A stretch of 64,000 nt of DNA from Jeotgalibacillus alimentarius (GCF_000829445.1 NZ_JXRQ01000018.1:1-64000); one strand, 5' to 3'; positions 18,666 to 27,796 are shown, numbered from the stretch's first letter. Notes: generated by a model from the sequence alone, not told the origin. Made by a program: numbers and translations.

Positions 18666-20099
18666 TTGGTGACGCTTCAATTTGTTTCGATGATTGACAA
18701 TGCAGCGACAGCGGTTAACGGCATTTTATGGGATTACATATTAATTATTGTATTGATTGGCTGTGGACTTTACTTTACGATCAGAGGGGGCTTCTTACAA
18801 TTCACCTCCTTTGGTGACATGCTGAAATTGTTAACTGAAAAAACTACGATTTCATCTAAAGGAAGGAAAGGGATATCTTCCTTTAAAGCATTTACAATTT
18901 CGACTGCATCCCGTGTAGGTACAGGAAACCTGGCCGGGGTTGCAACTGCTATTGCTCTTGGAGGACCGGGAGCAGTGTTCTGGATGTGGATCATTGCCCT
19001 GGTTGGTTCCGCTACAGCATTTGTGGAATCGACTTTAGCTCAGGTTTACAAAGTCGATGATGAGAAGGACGGTTTTCGTGGCGGTCCGGCTTATTACATG
19101 GAAAAAGGACTCAATGCAAGATGGTTAGGTATTATATTTGCAATTATTATTTCCATCACATTCGGTCTGGTATTTAATTCAGTTCAGTCCAACACGATTT
19201 CGCTGGCTTTAGAAGGCTCATTTGGATGGGACAGACAGATCGTAGGACTTGTGCTTGTTGTACTAACTGCGGTTGTTATTTTCGGTGGTGTCAAACGTGT
19301 CGCTGCTGTAACAAGCATCGTTGTACCGGTTATGGCCATTCTTTATATATTATTGGCATTATTTGTCCTTGTTACTAACCTGGATCTTGTATTCCCGATG
19401 TTTCAGATTATTTTCAGTAATGCTTTTGGTTTTACTGAAATTGTCTCCGGTGGTATTGGTGCTGCAATTCTAAACGGAGTAAAGAGAGGACTTTTCTCTA
19501 ATGAAGCAGGTATGGGTAGTGCGCCGAACGCTGCTGCTACAGCAGGGGTTACACATCCTGCCAAGCAGGGACTGATTCAGGCACTTGGTGTGTTTGTTGA
19601 TACAATTATCATTTGTACAGCTACAGCTTTAATTATCATTATGTCCAACGAATATCTGAATGGAAGTGATGGGATCCAGTTAACTCAGGATGCACTTGCT
19701 TACCATGTAGGGGACTGGGCGGCTGGATTCATTAGTATTGCAATTTTCCTTTTTGCGTTCAGTTCAATTGTAGGGAACTATTATTACGGTGAAACAAATA
19801 TTGAATTTATCCGTAATAATATGCTTTACGTTAATATCTATCGATTCATCGTGGTCGGTATGGTCTATTTTGGAGCGGTTCAGGAGTTTGGGGTTGTATG
19901 GAATCTTGCTGACGTATCGATGGGTACGATGGCGCTGATTAACTTAATCGCGATTTCACTTATGGCACCGCTGGCTTTCAAAGTATTGCAGGATTATAAA
20001 AAGCAAAAGAAACAGGGGCTCGATCCGGTATTTTATAAAAACAGCATTCCTAATTTGAAAAATACTGAATGCTGGGATGACGGTCCTGAAAAAGAATAA
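18666..20099 (+). CDS. alsT: Sodium:alanine symporter (AlsT/AgcS family)
   Basis: A 477-residue secondary transporter of the alanine-or-glycine:cation symporter family. The signature segments FTISTASRVGTGNLAGVATA and GMGSAPNAAATAGVTHPAKQG are visible, among about 11 helices. It takes up a neutral amino acid or glutamine with sodium. TTG 18666 lies 7 nt behind AAAGGGGG; GTG 18669 is an alternative. alsT also follows parEC in B. subtilis. Confidence 0.92.
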   Translation: MVTLQFVSMIDNAATAVNGILWDYILIIVLIGCGLYFTIRGGFLQFTSFGDMLKLLTEKTTISSKGRKGISSFKAFTISTASRVGTGNLAGVATAIALGGPGAVFWMWIIALVGSATAFVESTLAQVYKVDDEKDGFRGGPAYYMEKGLNARWLGIIFAIIISITFGLVFNSVQSNTISLALEGSFGWDRQIVGLVLVVLTAVVIFGGVKRVAAVTSIVVPVMAILYILLALFVLVTNLDLVFPMFQIIFSNAFGFTEIVSGGIGAAILNGVKRGLFSNEAGMGSAPNAAATAGVTHPAKQGLIQALGVFVDTIIICTATALIIIMSNEYLNGSDGIQLTQDALAYHVGDWAAGFISIAIFLFAFSSIVGNYYYGETNIEFIRNNMLYVNIYRFIVVGMVYFGAVQEFGVVWNLADVSMGTMALINLIAISLMAPLAFKVLQDYKKQKKQGLDPVFYKNSIPNLKNTECWDDGPEKE

Positions 20100-20103
20100 G
20101 GCT

Positions 20104-20148
20104 AAATCGGCCCGACCTTCGCTTGAGATGAAGGTCGGGCCGATTTTA
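20104..20148 (+). terminator. Terminator after alsT
   Basis: A 17-bp stem (AAATCGGCCCGACCTTC and its complement) is followed by T residues; one of the strongest terminators in the window. Confidence 0.95.
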
Positions 20149-20175
20149 TAGCTATAAAAGTAAAGTATTAATGAA

Positions 20176-20412
20176 TTAAAATTTACTTGATTCCTGATTT
20201 ATCGTAAACTCATCTGCAAGAGCTTCATTGACTGAGTGTTCAAAGCTCTGAAGGTCACTGCGGTCTACAACAGGATCAAGTTGATTCCAATCAACATATC
20301 TTACAAAATATTTTTTGCGGATTCGTGAGAGGTACACGACGGAGTGAGGAAATTCTTCAAAATATGCTCTTACTCTTCCGCGCCCCGCATAACTCCAGCG
20401 TATTAGATTCAT
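20176..20412 (-). CDS. Conserved small protein of unknown function
   Basis: A 78-residue soluble protein starting at ATG 20412 (MNLIRWSYAGRGRV), behind GGTGATG; an ATG 12 nt upstream lacks a ribosome site. Aromatic and Arg-rich N-terminal half (YLSRIRKKYFVRYVDW) and acidic C-terminal half. I do not recognise the family. It is transcribed divergently from the GGCT-like gene with about 70 nt between. Confidence 0.6.
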   Translation of the reverse strand: MNLIRWSYAGRGRVRAYFEEFPHSVVYLSRIRKKYFVRYVDWNQLDPVVDRSDLQSFEHSVNEALADEFTINQESSKF

Positions 20413-20482
20413 TATCATCACCATTCATAGTGTAGCACGAACAAGTGTGCGAATGAAGTGGAAATGTAAAGGAGCGTTTTTT

Positions 20483-21331
20483 ATGAGTGAATTATTTTTT
20501 GTGTATGGTACGTTAAGAAAACACGGAAGCAGAGATATTGTTTTGAAAGATGAACAGATGATTGCTTCCCAGGCATGGACGAAAGGAAAATTGTTTTTAG
20601 CCGGTAATCTCGATCCAATTTTGAAGTTGGAAGAAGATGAACGGTCTTATGGGGAATTATATGAAGTCAGCTCACAAAAGAGTGAAGAATTAAAAAAATT
20701 ATTCTCACTGAATGGTGATCTGATGAAAATTACAGTATATACTGACCACCTAGGTGAGCAGACTGCATATGCCCATATAGCAAATGATCAGACTGAACTG
20801 AAAGACGAAATCCGTTTTAATGACTGGCTGATACACATGGAGATGGACCGTCCGATTCAGTATTATTTTGCCTATGGCTCATGCATGGATGATGAACGGT
20901 TCCGGCTTGCGAAGGTAGATCACCTGTTTTTAAATAAAATAGGAGGCGGGAAAGTAGACAGACTCGAAATGAATTATTCATTAAGTGTTCATGATGGCGG
21001 CAGAGCAAACATTATTGAAACAGGCGGCCAGGGTGAAGGTGTCTTATATAAAGTAAACCAGAATGCTGTTGAATATTTATTTGAACGTGAGGGAGTCGAC
21101 AGTGGCATGTACCGTCCTGCGATGGTTGATGTAACTGTAGATGGCATACACTATCACAAATGTATTACCTTTATTGTGCTCGATCCTGTTGATGAGTCTG
21201 CACCGCCGCTACATTACGCGACTGAAATTATTAGAGGTTCAAAAGGTGTAGTCAGTGATGAATATCATAGTAAGCTGATGAAAGACCTGATGGAAAAGTT
21301 TAATCTTGAAATTGACTTAGATAAAAATTAA
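20483..21331 (+). CDS. Two-domain gamma-glutamylcyclotransferase-like protein (YkqA-like)
   Basis: Two GGCT/AIG2-fold domains occur in tandem: the first begins FFVYGTLRKHG, the second YYFAYGSCMDDERF (near residue 133). Both show the YG(T/S) substrate loop. The catalytic Glu expected in the later LDxxEG segment is visible in the second domain (LFEREGVDSGMY) but the first reads LFSLNG, so the first domain is probably inactive. B. subtilis YkqA has the same two-domain plan. ATG 20483 follows AAAGGAGCG. The substrate is unknown. Confidence 0.8.
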   Translation: MSELFFVYGTLRKHGSRDIVLKDEQMIASQAWTKGKLFLAGNLDPILKLEEDERSYGELYEVSSQKSEELKKLFSLNGDLMKITVYTDHLGEQTAYAHIANDQTELKDEIRFNDWLIHMEMDRPIQYYFAYGSCMDDERFRLAKVDHLFLNKIGGGKVDRLEMNYSLSVHDGGRANIIETGGQGEGVLYKVNQNAVEYLFEREGVDSGMYRPAMVDVTVDGIHYHKCITFIVLDPVDESAPPLHYATEIIRGSKGVVSDEYHSKLMKDLMEKFNLEIDLDKN

Positions 21332-21335
21332 GCCT

Positions 21336-21373
21336 AACCCCCTGTGTATGCTTATCACATACAAAGGGGGTTT
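21336..21373 (+). terminator. Terminator after the GGCT-like gene
   Basis: AACCCCCT and AGGGGGTT arms, with an inner GTATG/CATAC stem, are followed by T-rich DNA. Confidence 0.85.
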
Positions 21374-21376
21374 AAT

Positions 21377-21651
21377 TATAGTTCTCATATATGTAGGAAC
21401 TTAACACTTAAAATTAAATATCCCGATATTCAGTGTTCTGCTGCGTTGAGAAGGCAAAATTCGGATTTATACGAAATCTCACCCCTTTGATAACGCTTTC
21501 ACTCCCTTTATCTGCTTCTAACTCACTACCTTCAAGTTTTGCCTTGCGTGTATCTCTCTACGTGTTACGATAATACCCGTGATTAAAAAAGCGAACAAAA
21601 AACCGAACAATACATTTGAAAATAAACGTGAAAACAAAGGAGATGGGCATA
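21377..21651 (+). other. Leader/promoter region of the proline operon
   Basis: About 275 nt without a gene. It holds a long-range inverted repeat, AAGGCAAAA (near 21451) and TTTTGCCTT (near 21537), and a smaller ATTCG/CGAAAT hairpin between. I looked for the T-box core (AGGGTGGNACCGCG) that controls many proline operons in this order and did not find it. A promoter could not be assigned with confidence. Confidence 0.4.
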
Positions 21652-22491
21652 TTGAGTAAAGATTTAAGAGTCGCATTTATTGGAGCAGGAAATATGGCAG
21701 AGGCAATGATTTCAGGGATTGTTAAAACTGGAACATTAGAGCCGCGTCAGGTAACTGCAACAAATAGAAGTAATGCTGACCGTTTACTTGAACTCCATAA
21801 TGAATACGGTATTCAGGGAATTATGAGAGATAAATTACAGCTTTCTTCATATGATTTGATCTTTATGGCTATGAAACCAAAGGATGCAGAAACTTCATTA
21901 AGAGCAATTAAAGATCATATTAGACCTGATCAGGTTGTAATGAGTGTACTTGCCGGTATCTCTACTGAATTTATGGAAGAGAATCTGAACGAGGGGCAGC
22001 AGGTCATCCGCGTTATGCCGAATACGTCAAGTATGCTGAGAGAATCTGCTACAGCGATCTCACCGGGACAAAATGTAACGATGAAAAACGTAAAGCTGGC
22101 TAAAAGCTTACTTTCAGCAATCGGTGAAGTATATGTGATTGAAGAAGATCAGATGGATCTGTTCACAGGAATCGCAGGTAGCGGACCGGCTTATTTCTAT
22201 TATCTTATGGAGCATATCGAAAAAACTGCTGAAGAGAACGGAATGGATGTAAAGCAGGCCCGTGAAATTGGTGCACAGACGATTCTTGGTGCAGCAAAAA
22301 TGATGATTGAACGCGAAGAAACACCAACACAACTAAGACAAAATGTAACATCTCCAAACGGTACAACTGCTGCTGGCCTGGATGCACTGAATGAAAATGG
22401 CGGTGGCAATGCGATTAAAGCGGCAATCGAAGGTGCAATGAACCGTTCAAAAGAAATAACAGAACAAATGGCTAAAGTAACAGTACAGTAA
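21652..22491 (+). CDS. proC: Pyrroline-5-carboxylate reductase
   Basis: ProC reduces pyrroline-5-carboxylate to proline with NAD(P)H. The nucleotide motif FIGAGNMAEAMISG is at the N-terminus and the C-terminal dimer domain has the family signature (VTSPNGTTAAGLDALNE). I chose TTG 21652 (MSKDLRVAFIGAGN), 9 nt behind AAAGGAG; an upstream ATG would add 12 residues and read through that site. 279 residues is normal. It heads proC-proB-proA, the complete route from glutamate to proline. Confidence 0.95.
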   Translation: MSKDLRVAFIGAGNMAEAMISGIVKTGTLEPRQVTATNRSNADRLLELHNEYGIQGIMRDKLQLSSYDLIFMAMKPKDAETSLRAIKDHIRPDQVVMSVLAGISTEFMEENLNEGQQVIRVMPNTSSMLRESATAISPGQNVTMKNVKLAKSLLSAIGEVYVIEEDQMDLFTGIAGSGPAYFYYLMEHIEKTAEENGMDVKQAREIGAQTILGAAKMMIEREETPTQLRQNVTSPNGTTAAGLDALNENGGGNAIKAAIEGAMNRSKEITEQMAKVTVQ

Positions 22492-22543
22492 ATATATAAA
22501 CCAAATAGACAGAGATCGAAATCTTTAAATCAGGAGTGATAGC

Positions 22544-23665
22544 ATGACATCGGATAATCAAAAGAGAGTCGTAATTAAAATTGGAAGCAGTTCATTGACA
22601 AGTTCATCAGGTGATATCAGCCGCAGAAAGATTCAGCGTATTACAGATCAGGTGGCTGAACTGAAAGATGACGGGCATGAAGTTGTATTAGTATCTTCAG
22701 GTGCAGTCGCAGCGGGATACAGAACACTTGGATTTGTAAACCGCCCATCATCATTACCTGAAAAACAAGCAGCGGCAGCAATCGGACAGGGCCGTCTGAT
22801 TGAAACGTATTCTGAGTTGTTTACTTCTCATGGATACGCAGCTTCACAAATCTTAATTACACGCAGTGATTTCTCCGATGAAACACGCTATAACAATGTC
22901 AGAAACACCATTAACGTTCTGCTCGAGCGTGGTATTGTACCGATTGTAAATGAAAATGACACTGTGACAACTGACAGATTAAGATTTGGAGATAATGATA
23001 CGTTATCGGCAAAAGTTGCAGGTCTTGTGGATTCAGATCAGTTAGTGATTTTATCTGATATTGACGGACTTTATAACGATGATCCACGTAAAAATCCTGA
23101 TGCTGAATTGCTGAAAGAAGTAACTGAAATCACACCTCAAATTGAGGATATGGCTGGTGAACCAGGTTCAGCTGTCGGTACTGGCGGTATGCGATCTAAA
23201 ATTGACGCATTTAAAATCTCTATGGCTTCAGGAATTCCATCATTCCTGGGTAAAGCCGGTGTGAAAAACATCATCGTGGAAGCAGTTAATGAAACTGCAC
23301 GCGGAACGTATTTTGAACTTGAAAAGATCGATATCAATCTTGACCGTAAACGCCAGTGGATTGCATTTAATTCAGGGCCTGAAGGTGAAATTCTGATTGA
23401 CAAAAATGCTAAGGATGTAATTGTGAATGAAAAAGGCAATCTGCAGCCTAGTCAGATCTATCAGATCAACGGATATTTTAAAAAGGGAAGCGTCGTACGC
23501 ATCCTTGATACTGACAATAATAAACTTGGTCTTGGAGTAGTAAATTATTCATCGAAAGACCTTGAACAATTCCAGCTTGAACAGACGAATCAAAACGCTG
23601 AAGCAGCTATTAACAGTGAATCCTTTGTATGTGAACTTGATGTAGCGATTCCACTTGGCGTCTAA
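22544..23665 (+). CDS. proB: Glutamate 5-kinase
   Basis: ProB phosphorylates glutamate to gamma-glutamyl phosphate. The amino-acid kinase domain (KIGSSSLTSSSG at the start, VSSGAVAAGYRTLG, ENDTVTTDRLRFGDND) is followed by a C-terminal PUA domain from about residue 280, as in full-length ProB/ProJ (373 residues). The ATG follows AGGAGTGAT. The proline-feedback site lies in the kinase domain, but whether the enzyme is feedback-insensitive, as osmotic ProJ enzymes are, cannot be decided by eye. Confidence 0.95.
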   Translation: MTSDNQKRVVIKIGSSSLTSSSGDISRRKIQRITDQVAELKDDGHEVVLVSSGAVAAGYRTLGFVNRPSSLPEKQAAAAIGQGRLIETYSELFTSHGYAASQILITRSDFSDETRYNNVRNTINVLLERGIVPIVNENDTVTTDRLRFGDNDTLSAKVAGLVDSDQLVILSDIDGLYNDDPRKNPDAELLKEVTEITPQIEDMAGEPGSAVGTGGMRSKIDAFKISMASGIPSFLGKAGVKNIIVEAVNETARGTYFELEKIDINLDRKRQWIAFNSGPEGEILIDKNAKDVIVNEKGNLQPSQIYQINGYFKKGSVVRILDTDNNKLGLGVVNYSSKDLEQFQLEQTNQNAEAAINSESFVCELDVAIPLGV

Positions 23666-23710
23666 AATGAATCAGATAAATCGAAATAAAAACTCACAAG
23701 GAGTGGTTAG

Positions 23711-24970
23711 ATGACTACAATGACAAAAGTGAATGTAAAACAACAGGCACAGGCAGCTCAGAAAGCATCTAAGGAACTTGGATTACTATCTACTGAAACA
23801 AAAAATAAAGCGATTCTCACTATTGCAGACCATCTTGAAAATCATACAGCTGCAATTCTAGAAGCAAATGAAAAAGATCTTTCTAACGGTCGTGAAGCCG
23901 GATATGATGCAGCTTACATGGACCGTCTCGCACTTGATAAGGATCGTGTGAAAGACTTTGCTGAAGGGCTGCGCCAGGTAGCGAAGCTTGAAGACCCTTC
24001 AGGTGAAGTGACAGATGAGTGGACGCTTGAAAACGGTCTGAACGTACAGACAATACGCGTACCCCTTGGTGTGATTGGAATGATTTATGAAGCTCGCCCA
24101 AATGTAACTGCTGATGCCACTGGTCTGGCACTTAAATCAGGTAATGCTATCGTGTTAAAAGGTGGTTCTTCTGCAATCAATTCAAACCGTCAGATCGTCA
24201 GTGTAATGAAAAAAGCACTTGAAGAAACTGAGATTTCTTCTGATGCTGTTCAATTTATCGATAGCACTGACCGCTCTGCTACAGAAGAATTGTTTACAAT
24301 GAAAGAACACATTGATGTATTAATCCCACGCGGAGGCGGGAAACTGATCTCAGCAGTAGTCAATAATGCGACAGTACCTGTACTTGAAACAGGCGTAGGT
24401 AACTGCCACATTTATATTGATAAGGATGCAGATGCTGATAAAGCTATGGCCATTCTGGTGAATGCGAAAACTGACCGCCCTGCAGTATGTAATGCAGCAG
24501 AAACAGTCATTATTCATGAAGCATTCTTAAAAGCTAATCAAAATTTAATTGTTGATACGTTAAACGAAAATCAAATCAGTGTATATGGTGATGATGCAGC
24601 TGTTGCAGCTGTACCAGGCGCTAAAAAAGCTGAGCATGACCAGTGGGCGAATGAATTTTTAAGTCTTGATATCGCGATGAAAATCGTTTCAGATGTAGAT
24701 GGGGCAATTGCTCATATCGATGAATACGGCACAAAGCATTCTGAAGCCATTGTCACTGAGAATGAGGAAACAGCTAAGCGATTTAAAGGCATGGTGGATG
24801 CTGCAGCAATTTATCAAAATGCATCTACACGTTTTACTGATGGAAGTGCACTTGGATTTGGTGCAGAAATCGGTATATCAACTCAGAAGCTTCACGCGCG
24901 CGGACCAATGGGACTGCCTGCATTAACAACGATAAAATATGTTATGACTGGTAACGGTCAAATCCGATAA
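23711..24970 (+). CDS. proA: Glutamate-5-semialdehyde dehydrogenase
   Basis: ProA reduces gamma-glutamyl phosphate to glutamate semialdehyde with NADPH. The aldehyde-dehydrogenase fold shows PLGVIGMIYEARPNVT, the loop PRGGGKLISAV and the catalytic Cys in RPAVCNAAET (near 260). 419 residues is normal. The ATG follows AAGGAGTGG, 45 nt after proB. Having proA in the same operon as proC and proB gives a self-contained proline pathway, unlike the split osmotic proHJ/proBA system of B. subtilis. Confidence 0.95.
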   Translation: MTTMTKVNVKQQAQAAQKASKELGLLSTETKNKAILTIADHLENHTAAILEANEKDLSNGREAGYDAAYMDRLALDKDRVKDFAEGLRQVAKLEDPSGEVTDEWTLENGLNVQTIRVPLGVIGMIYEARPNVTADATGLALKSGNAIVLKGGSSAINSNRQIVSVMKKALEETEISSDAVQFIDSTDRSATEELFTMKEHIDVLIPRGGGKLISAVVNNATVPVLETGVGNCHIYIDKDADADKAMAILVNAKTDRPAVCNAAETVIIHEAFLKANQNLIVDTLNENQISVYGDDAAVAAVPGAKKAEHDQWANEFLSLDIAMKIVSDVDGAIAHIDEYGTKHSEAIVTENEETAKRFKGMVDAAAIYQNASTRFTDGSALGFGAEIGISTQKLHARGPMGLPALTTIKYVMTGNGQIR

Positions 24971-24977
24971 TACTAAT

Positions 24978-25007
24978 AAAAAAGCAGCCATAGCGGCTGC
25001 TTTTTTT
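24978..25007. terminator. Terminator at the end of the proline operon
   Basis: The stem AGCAGCC / GGCTGCT sits between A and T runs and could also serve the convergent oxidoreductase gene. Confidence 0.9.
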
Positions 25008-26472
25008 AATGCTCGTATTGTTCTTCCTGTTTACCGGAATTCGTCAATTTGTATTTCAGTTCGAACAGCTTTTTCGTCAGCTTAGGAACCGGGCCATCAA
25101 ATAACTTTTCTCTCCAGTAGACGTCAGCTGCTTTTTGAACTGCGCCGGCTTTAACAGGGTAGGTATAGACCATTCTGGATAAAGTACCGACTTTCATCTT
25201 ATTCTTCTTCGCAAATACAGCGAGCTGCATCCATTCACCAGCATCTGTACCAGCAGCGTGGGCTCCTAAAATATACCCCTTTTTATCAGTAATGAACTTT
25301 ACAAATCCTCTAGTTTCGTGCGCTGTTATAAAACGGTCAACTTCATTCAGGTGAGCTCTGAACACTTTATAATCAATATTCTGCTCGTTTGCTTCCTGTT
25401 CTGTTATACCCAGATGAAATACTTCCGGAACAGTAAAGGTTACCCATGGTGTATTGCTGTGATCAAGTTTATTCCGCAGACCAAACAGTACGTTAGATAC
25501 AACTGTTTTAGCTTCTTCACCTGCAGCATGAGTGAATGGAAGTGTATTAATCGTGTCTCCAACTGCAAAAATATGCGGTCTGGAAGTTCTGAAGGTAGCA
25601 TCGGTCTGAATGAATCCTTTTACTTTTTCAACTCCCGCGTTTTCCAGGTTAAGAGAATCAATCGCAGGTTTTCTGCCGGCAGCAACCAGGATCACATCAA
25701 ATTCGTAATCTGTATTCTGACCTTTTTGTTCTACTGTAAGAACAGATTTTTCATTCTGGTAAGCTGCAGTAACAACTTTCGCATTTAATTTGATTTCAAG
25801 TTCTTTTGATATTTCATTTTCCATGAACCTCGAAATATCCTGATCTTCCTTTGAAAACAGCTTATCTGCTCCTTCAAAGACAGTGACCTCAGAACCAAGT
25901 CTTGAGAATGCCTGAGCCATTTCAAGTCCAACTGTACCGCCGCCAATAACGCCAAGTTTACGTGGCAGGGAGGGTAACTCAAAAATCGATTCATTTGTGA
26001 CATAAGGAATAGTCTCAATCCCATCGATAGGGGGAATAACTGGTTTTGATCCAGTAGCGATGACTACTTTATCTGCGTAAATAGATGTTTCTCCAGCAAC
26101 ATTAATAATATGATCTGACTCAAAAGAAGCCTCTCCGAAATATACGTCAGCTCCAAGTTCAGTAAAACGGTCACTGCTGTCATGAGACTGTATGGTGTCT
26201 CTGGCGTCATTAATACGCTTCTTTACTTTTTCGAAGCTTAGCTCTCCGCTGATTGACAGTCCTAGCAGATCAGCTGCTTCATACATATCGTGACTCATGT
26301 TGGCTGTTTTAATTAATGCTTTTGACGGGACACAGCCAAAGTGTAGACAGTCTCCTCCTAGTGAATCTCTTTTTTCAATTAATGCTACTTTTGCACCGAG
26401 TGATGCCATACCGGAAGCTGCAGTCATTCCTGCAGATCCTCCTCCTATAATAACTGCCTGATATCTTTCCAT
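25006..26472 (-). CDS. FAD-dependent pyridine nucleotide-disulfide oxidoreductase (mercuric-reductase-like)
   Basis: A 488-residue flavoenzyme with the FAD motif IIGGGSAGMTAASG, the redox disulfide Cys42/Cys47 (GGDCLHFGCVPSKAL), a central NAD(P) motif (GVIGGGTVGLEMAQAFSRLG) and the second FAD motif (HIFAVGD). It has neither the N-terminal metal-binding domain nor the C-terminal cysteine pair of true mercuric reductases. Where lipoamide dehydrogenases have the His-Glu pair it reads TYPVKAGAVQKAA. Substrate unknown. Its start overlaps the DUF1499 stop by one base. Confidence 0.85.
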   Translation of the reverse strand: MERYQAVIIGGGSAGMTAASGMASLGAKVALIEKRDSLGGDCLHFGCVPSKALIKTANMSHDMYEAADLLGLSISGELSFEKVKKRINDARDTIQSHDSSDRFTELGADVYFGEASFESDHIINVAGETSIYADKVVIATGSKPVIPPIDGIETIPYVTNESIFELPSLPRKLGVIGGGTVGLEMAQAFSRLGSEVTVFEGADKLFSKEDQDISRFMENEISKELEIKLNAKVVTAAYQNEKSVLTVEQKGQNTDYEFDVILVAAGRKPAIDSLNLENAGVEKVKGFIQTDATFRTSRPHIFAVGDTINTLPFTHAAGEEAKTVVSNVLFGLRNKLDHSNTPWVTFTVPEVFHLGITEQEANEQNIDYKVFRAHLNEVDRFITAHETRGFVKFITDKKGYILGAHAAGTDAGEWMQLAVFAKKNKMKVGTLSRMVYTYPVKAGAVQKAADVYWREKLFDGPVPKLTKKLFELKYKLTNSGKQEEQYEH

Positions 26473-26852
26473 TAAATCTCCTCCATATACAATTCACGAA
26501 TTGTGTTCATCCGCTTTTTATTTACACCCATATCAGAATAGCCCACACGTGAAGCTGAGCGGTAGTGAATGACCTGTTCTTCATCAGAAAACAGAAAATC
26601 AATATCATCCTTAAACTTAAAAAATGATGAAGTGGCGATCGCATAGACCATTTGATCATTTTCGTTTTTAATTACGATATTGTTCATTGACTCAAGTATG
26701 GATTTGATTCTCTTTTTTGATTCTTCTTTAGAGCCTCTGTAAGGAAAGGGCTCCATGCGTTTGTCGTCATGATCTGTCTGTGTTGATACATTGTTTGGTT
26801 TGTCTTTCAGGGGTAAAAGCTTCCCGTTTTCTAATCTTTCATTCAGGTTCAT
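26472..26852 (-). CDS. DUF1499-family protein
   Basis: The 126 residues match the DUF1499 pattern: PFPYRGS near the N-terminus, a central IKSILESMNNIVI ... IYAIATSSFFKFKDDIDFLF-like stretch and the conserved end YRSASRVGYSDMGVNKKRM. The ATG follows AGGAGAGAG. It overlaps the upstream gene by 14 nt and the oxidoreductase by 1 nt, so the three are translated together. The function is unknown to me. Confidence 0.8.
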   Translation of the reverse strand: MNLNERLENGKLLPLKDKPNNVSTQTDHDDKRMEPFPYRGSKEESKKRIKSILESMNNIVIKNENDQMVYAIATSSFFKFKDDIDFLFSDEEQVIHYRSASRVGYSDMGVNKKRMNTIRELYMEEI

Positions 26853-27267
26853 TTGTCTCTCTCCTTGTACGATGATTTTGACCTAAAAAGAAGTAGCCTC
26901 TCTGATGAACAATCGGCAGGTCATAGATTGAAAATGCGGCCCCGTTTAATTGTTTTGGAATCTGAAAATGTAAAAGCTCTTTTCGATTACCACTTGTAAT
27001 TTCAAATGTATAGGTTAAATCCCCTATAAATCCGTTTTTCGGGACATGTTCAATTTCCACTACATACTTAGGGTTTAATTCTCCCAATGTTCTGGTCTCC
27101 TCAGCTGATATGGGCTGGTTATAAGCTTCTATCTGTCCTGAGACAGTATAAGAAAGCTGGTCAATTTTAATATCAGACTGATTGATAAAGCAGACGCTGT
27201 AACGATATCCTTCATAGTTGCTCGGCCTTGTGTCGAGTACAGCCATGAACCATGGCTCATTGACCAT
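26839..27267 (-). CDS. Hypothetical protein at the head of the oxidoreductase operon
   Basis: A 142-residue protein with beta-rich character (alternating hydrophobic residues, for example YRYSVCFINQSDIKIDQLSYTV) and no signal peptide or membrane helix. The ATG follows AAGGAGGA. I do not recognise a family. The overlap with the DUF1499 gene suggests a shared role. Confidence 0.65.
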   Translation of the reverse strand: MVNEPWFMAVLDTRPSNYEGYRYSVCFINQSDIKIDQLSYTVSGQIEAYNQPISAEETRTLGELNPKYVVEIEHVPKNGFIGDLTYTFEITSGNRKELLHFQIPKQLNGAAFSIYDLPIVHQRGYFFLGQNHRTRRETNEPE

Positions 27268-27322
27268 TATTATGTCCTCCTTGCGTGCGCTCCTAACCTG
27301 CTATACCCTGTAAGAATCAAAC

Positions 27323-27354
27323 AAAAACAGCACATTAGGTAATGTGCTGTTTTT
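27323..27354 (-). terminator. Terminator after the small membrane protein
   Basis: A perfect 15-bp stem (AAAAACAGCACATTA and complement, GG plus loop) with flanking A and T runs. Confidence 0.9.
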
Positions 27355-27355
27355 A

Positions 27356-27676
27356 TCATATTAAATATTCGTAGTATGCAGCAAATATAGTTGCAAGTGA
27401 AAGTGCAGTATAGACAAGACTGGTCCCTTCGATCAATTTTGGATAAAGATATTTTGTCTTATCTCCAAACTGAACAGTCGATAAAGATGACTGAGTAGGC
27501 TGCCGGTTCGCCTTGGCGTAATTACCGGGTGAAGTAAAGAACCTGATCACAACGATACTCACTATTCCTGCGAAAAATGATACTTCAATAAAACCGGCGT
27601 TTAAAATAAACATAAAGACTACATTCACTAATATGATACTGATAGCTGTAATAGCCAGGTTTAAAAATTTGATCAA
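27356..27676 (-). CDS. Small membrane protein of unknown function
   Basis: About 106 residues with two hydrophobic helices near the N-terminus and one at the C-terminus, joined by a polar loop (SPGNYAKANRQPTQ). The TTG at 27676 lies 8 nt behind GGGAG; a GTG three codons earlier overlaps that site. No family recognised. Divergent from the threonine operon, with a cre element in between. Confidence 0.55.
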   Translation of the reverse strand: MIKFLNLAITAISIILVNVVFMFILNAGFIEVSFFAGIVSIVVIRFFTSPGNYAKANRQPTQSSLSTVQFGDKTKYLYPKLIEGTSLVYTALSLATIFAAYYEYLI

Positions 27677-27749
27677 CTTGTTCACTCCCAGACAATTCTA
27701 GTATTAGTTTCTCATATTAAACTGCTATCTTCCACAGTAATATGACAGA

Positions 27750-27763
27750 TGTAAGCGTTTGCT
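27750..27763 (+). promoter_or_regulatory. cre site (CcpA binding element)
   Basis: TGTAAGCGTTTGCT matches every position of the cre consensus TGWAARCGYTWNCW. It is centred about 75 nt before the predicted hom transcription start and 80 nt before the divergent membrane-protein gene. Upstream placement is typical for CcpA activation, but repression of the divergent gene is equally possible. Confidence 0.75.
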
Positions 27764-27796
27764 TTTCAGATAAGTGAAAAAGTTCAGATTAATGGG

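Noticed and set aside
21377-21651. T-box riboswitch for the proline operon
   Set aside because: No AGGGTGGNACCGCG core or specifier-loop pattern and no terminator helix before proC.
25006-26472. Mercury-resistance gene merA
   Set aside because: It lacks the C-terminal cysteine pair and N-terminal metal domain, and no merR or merT is nearby.
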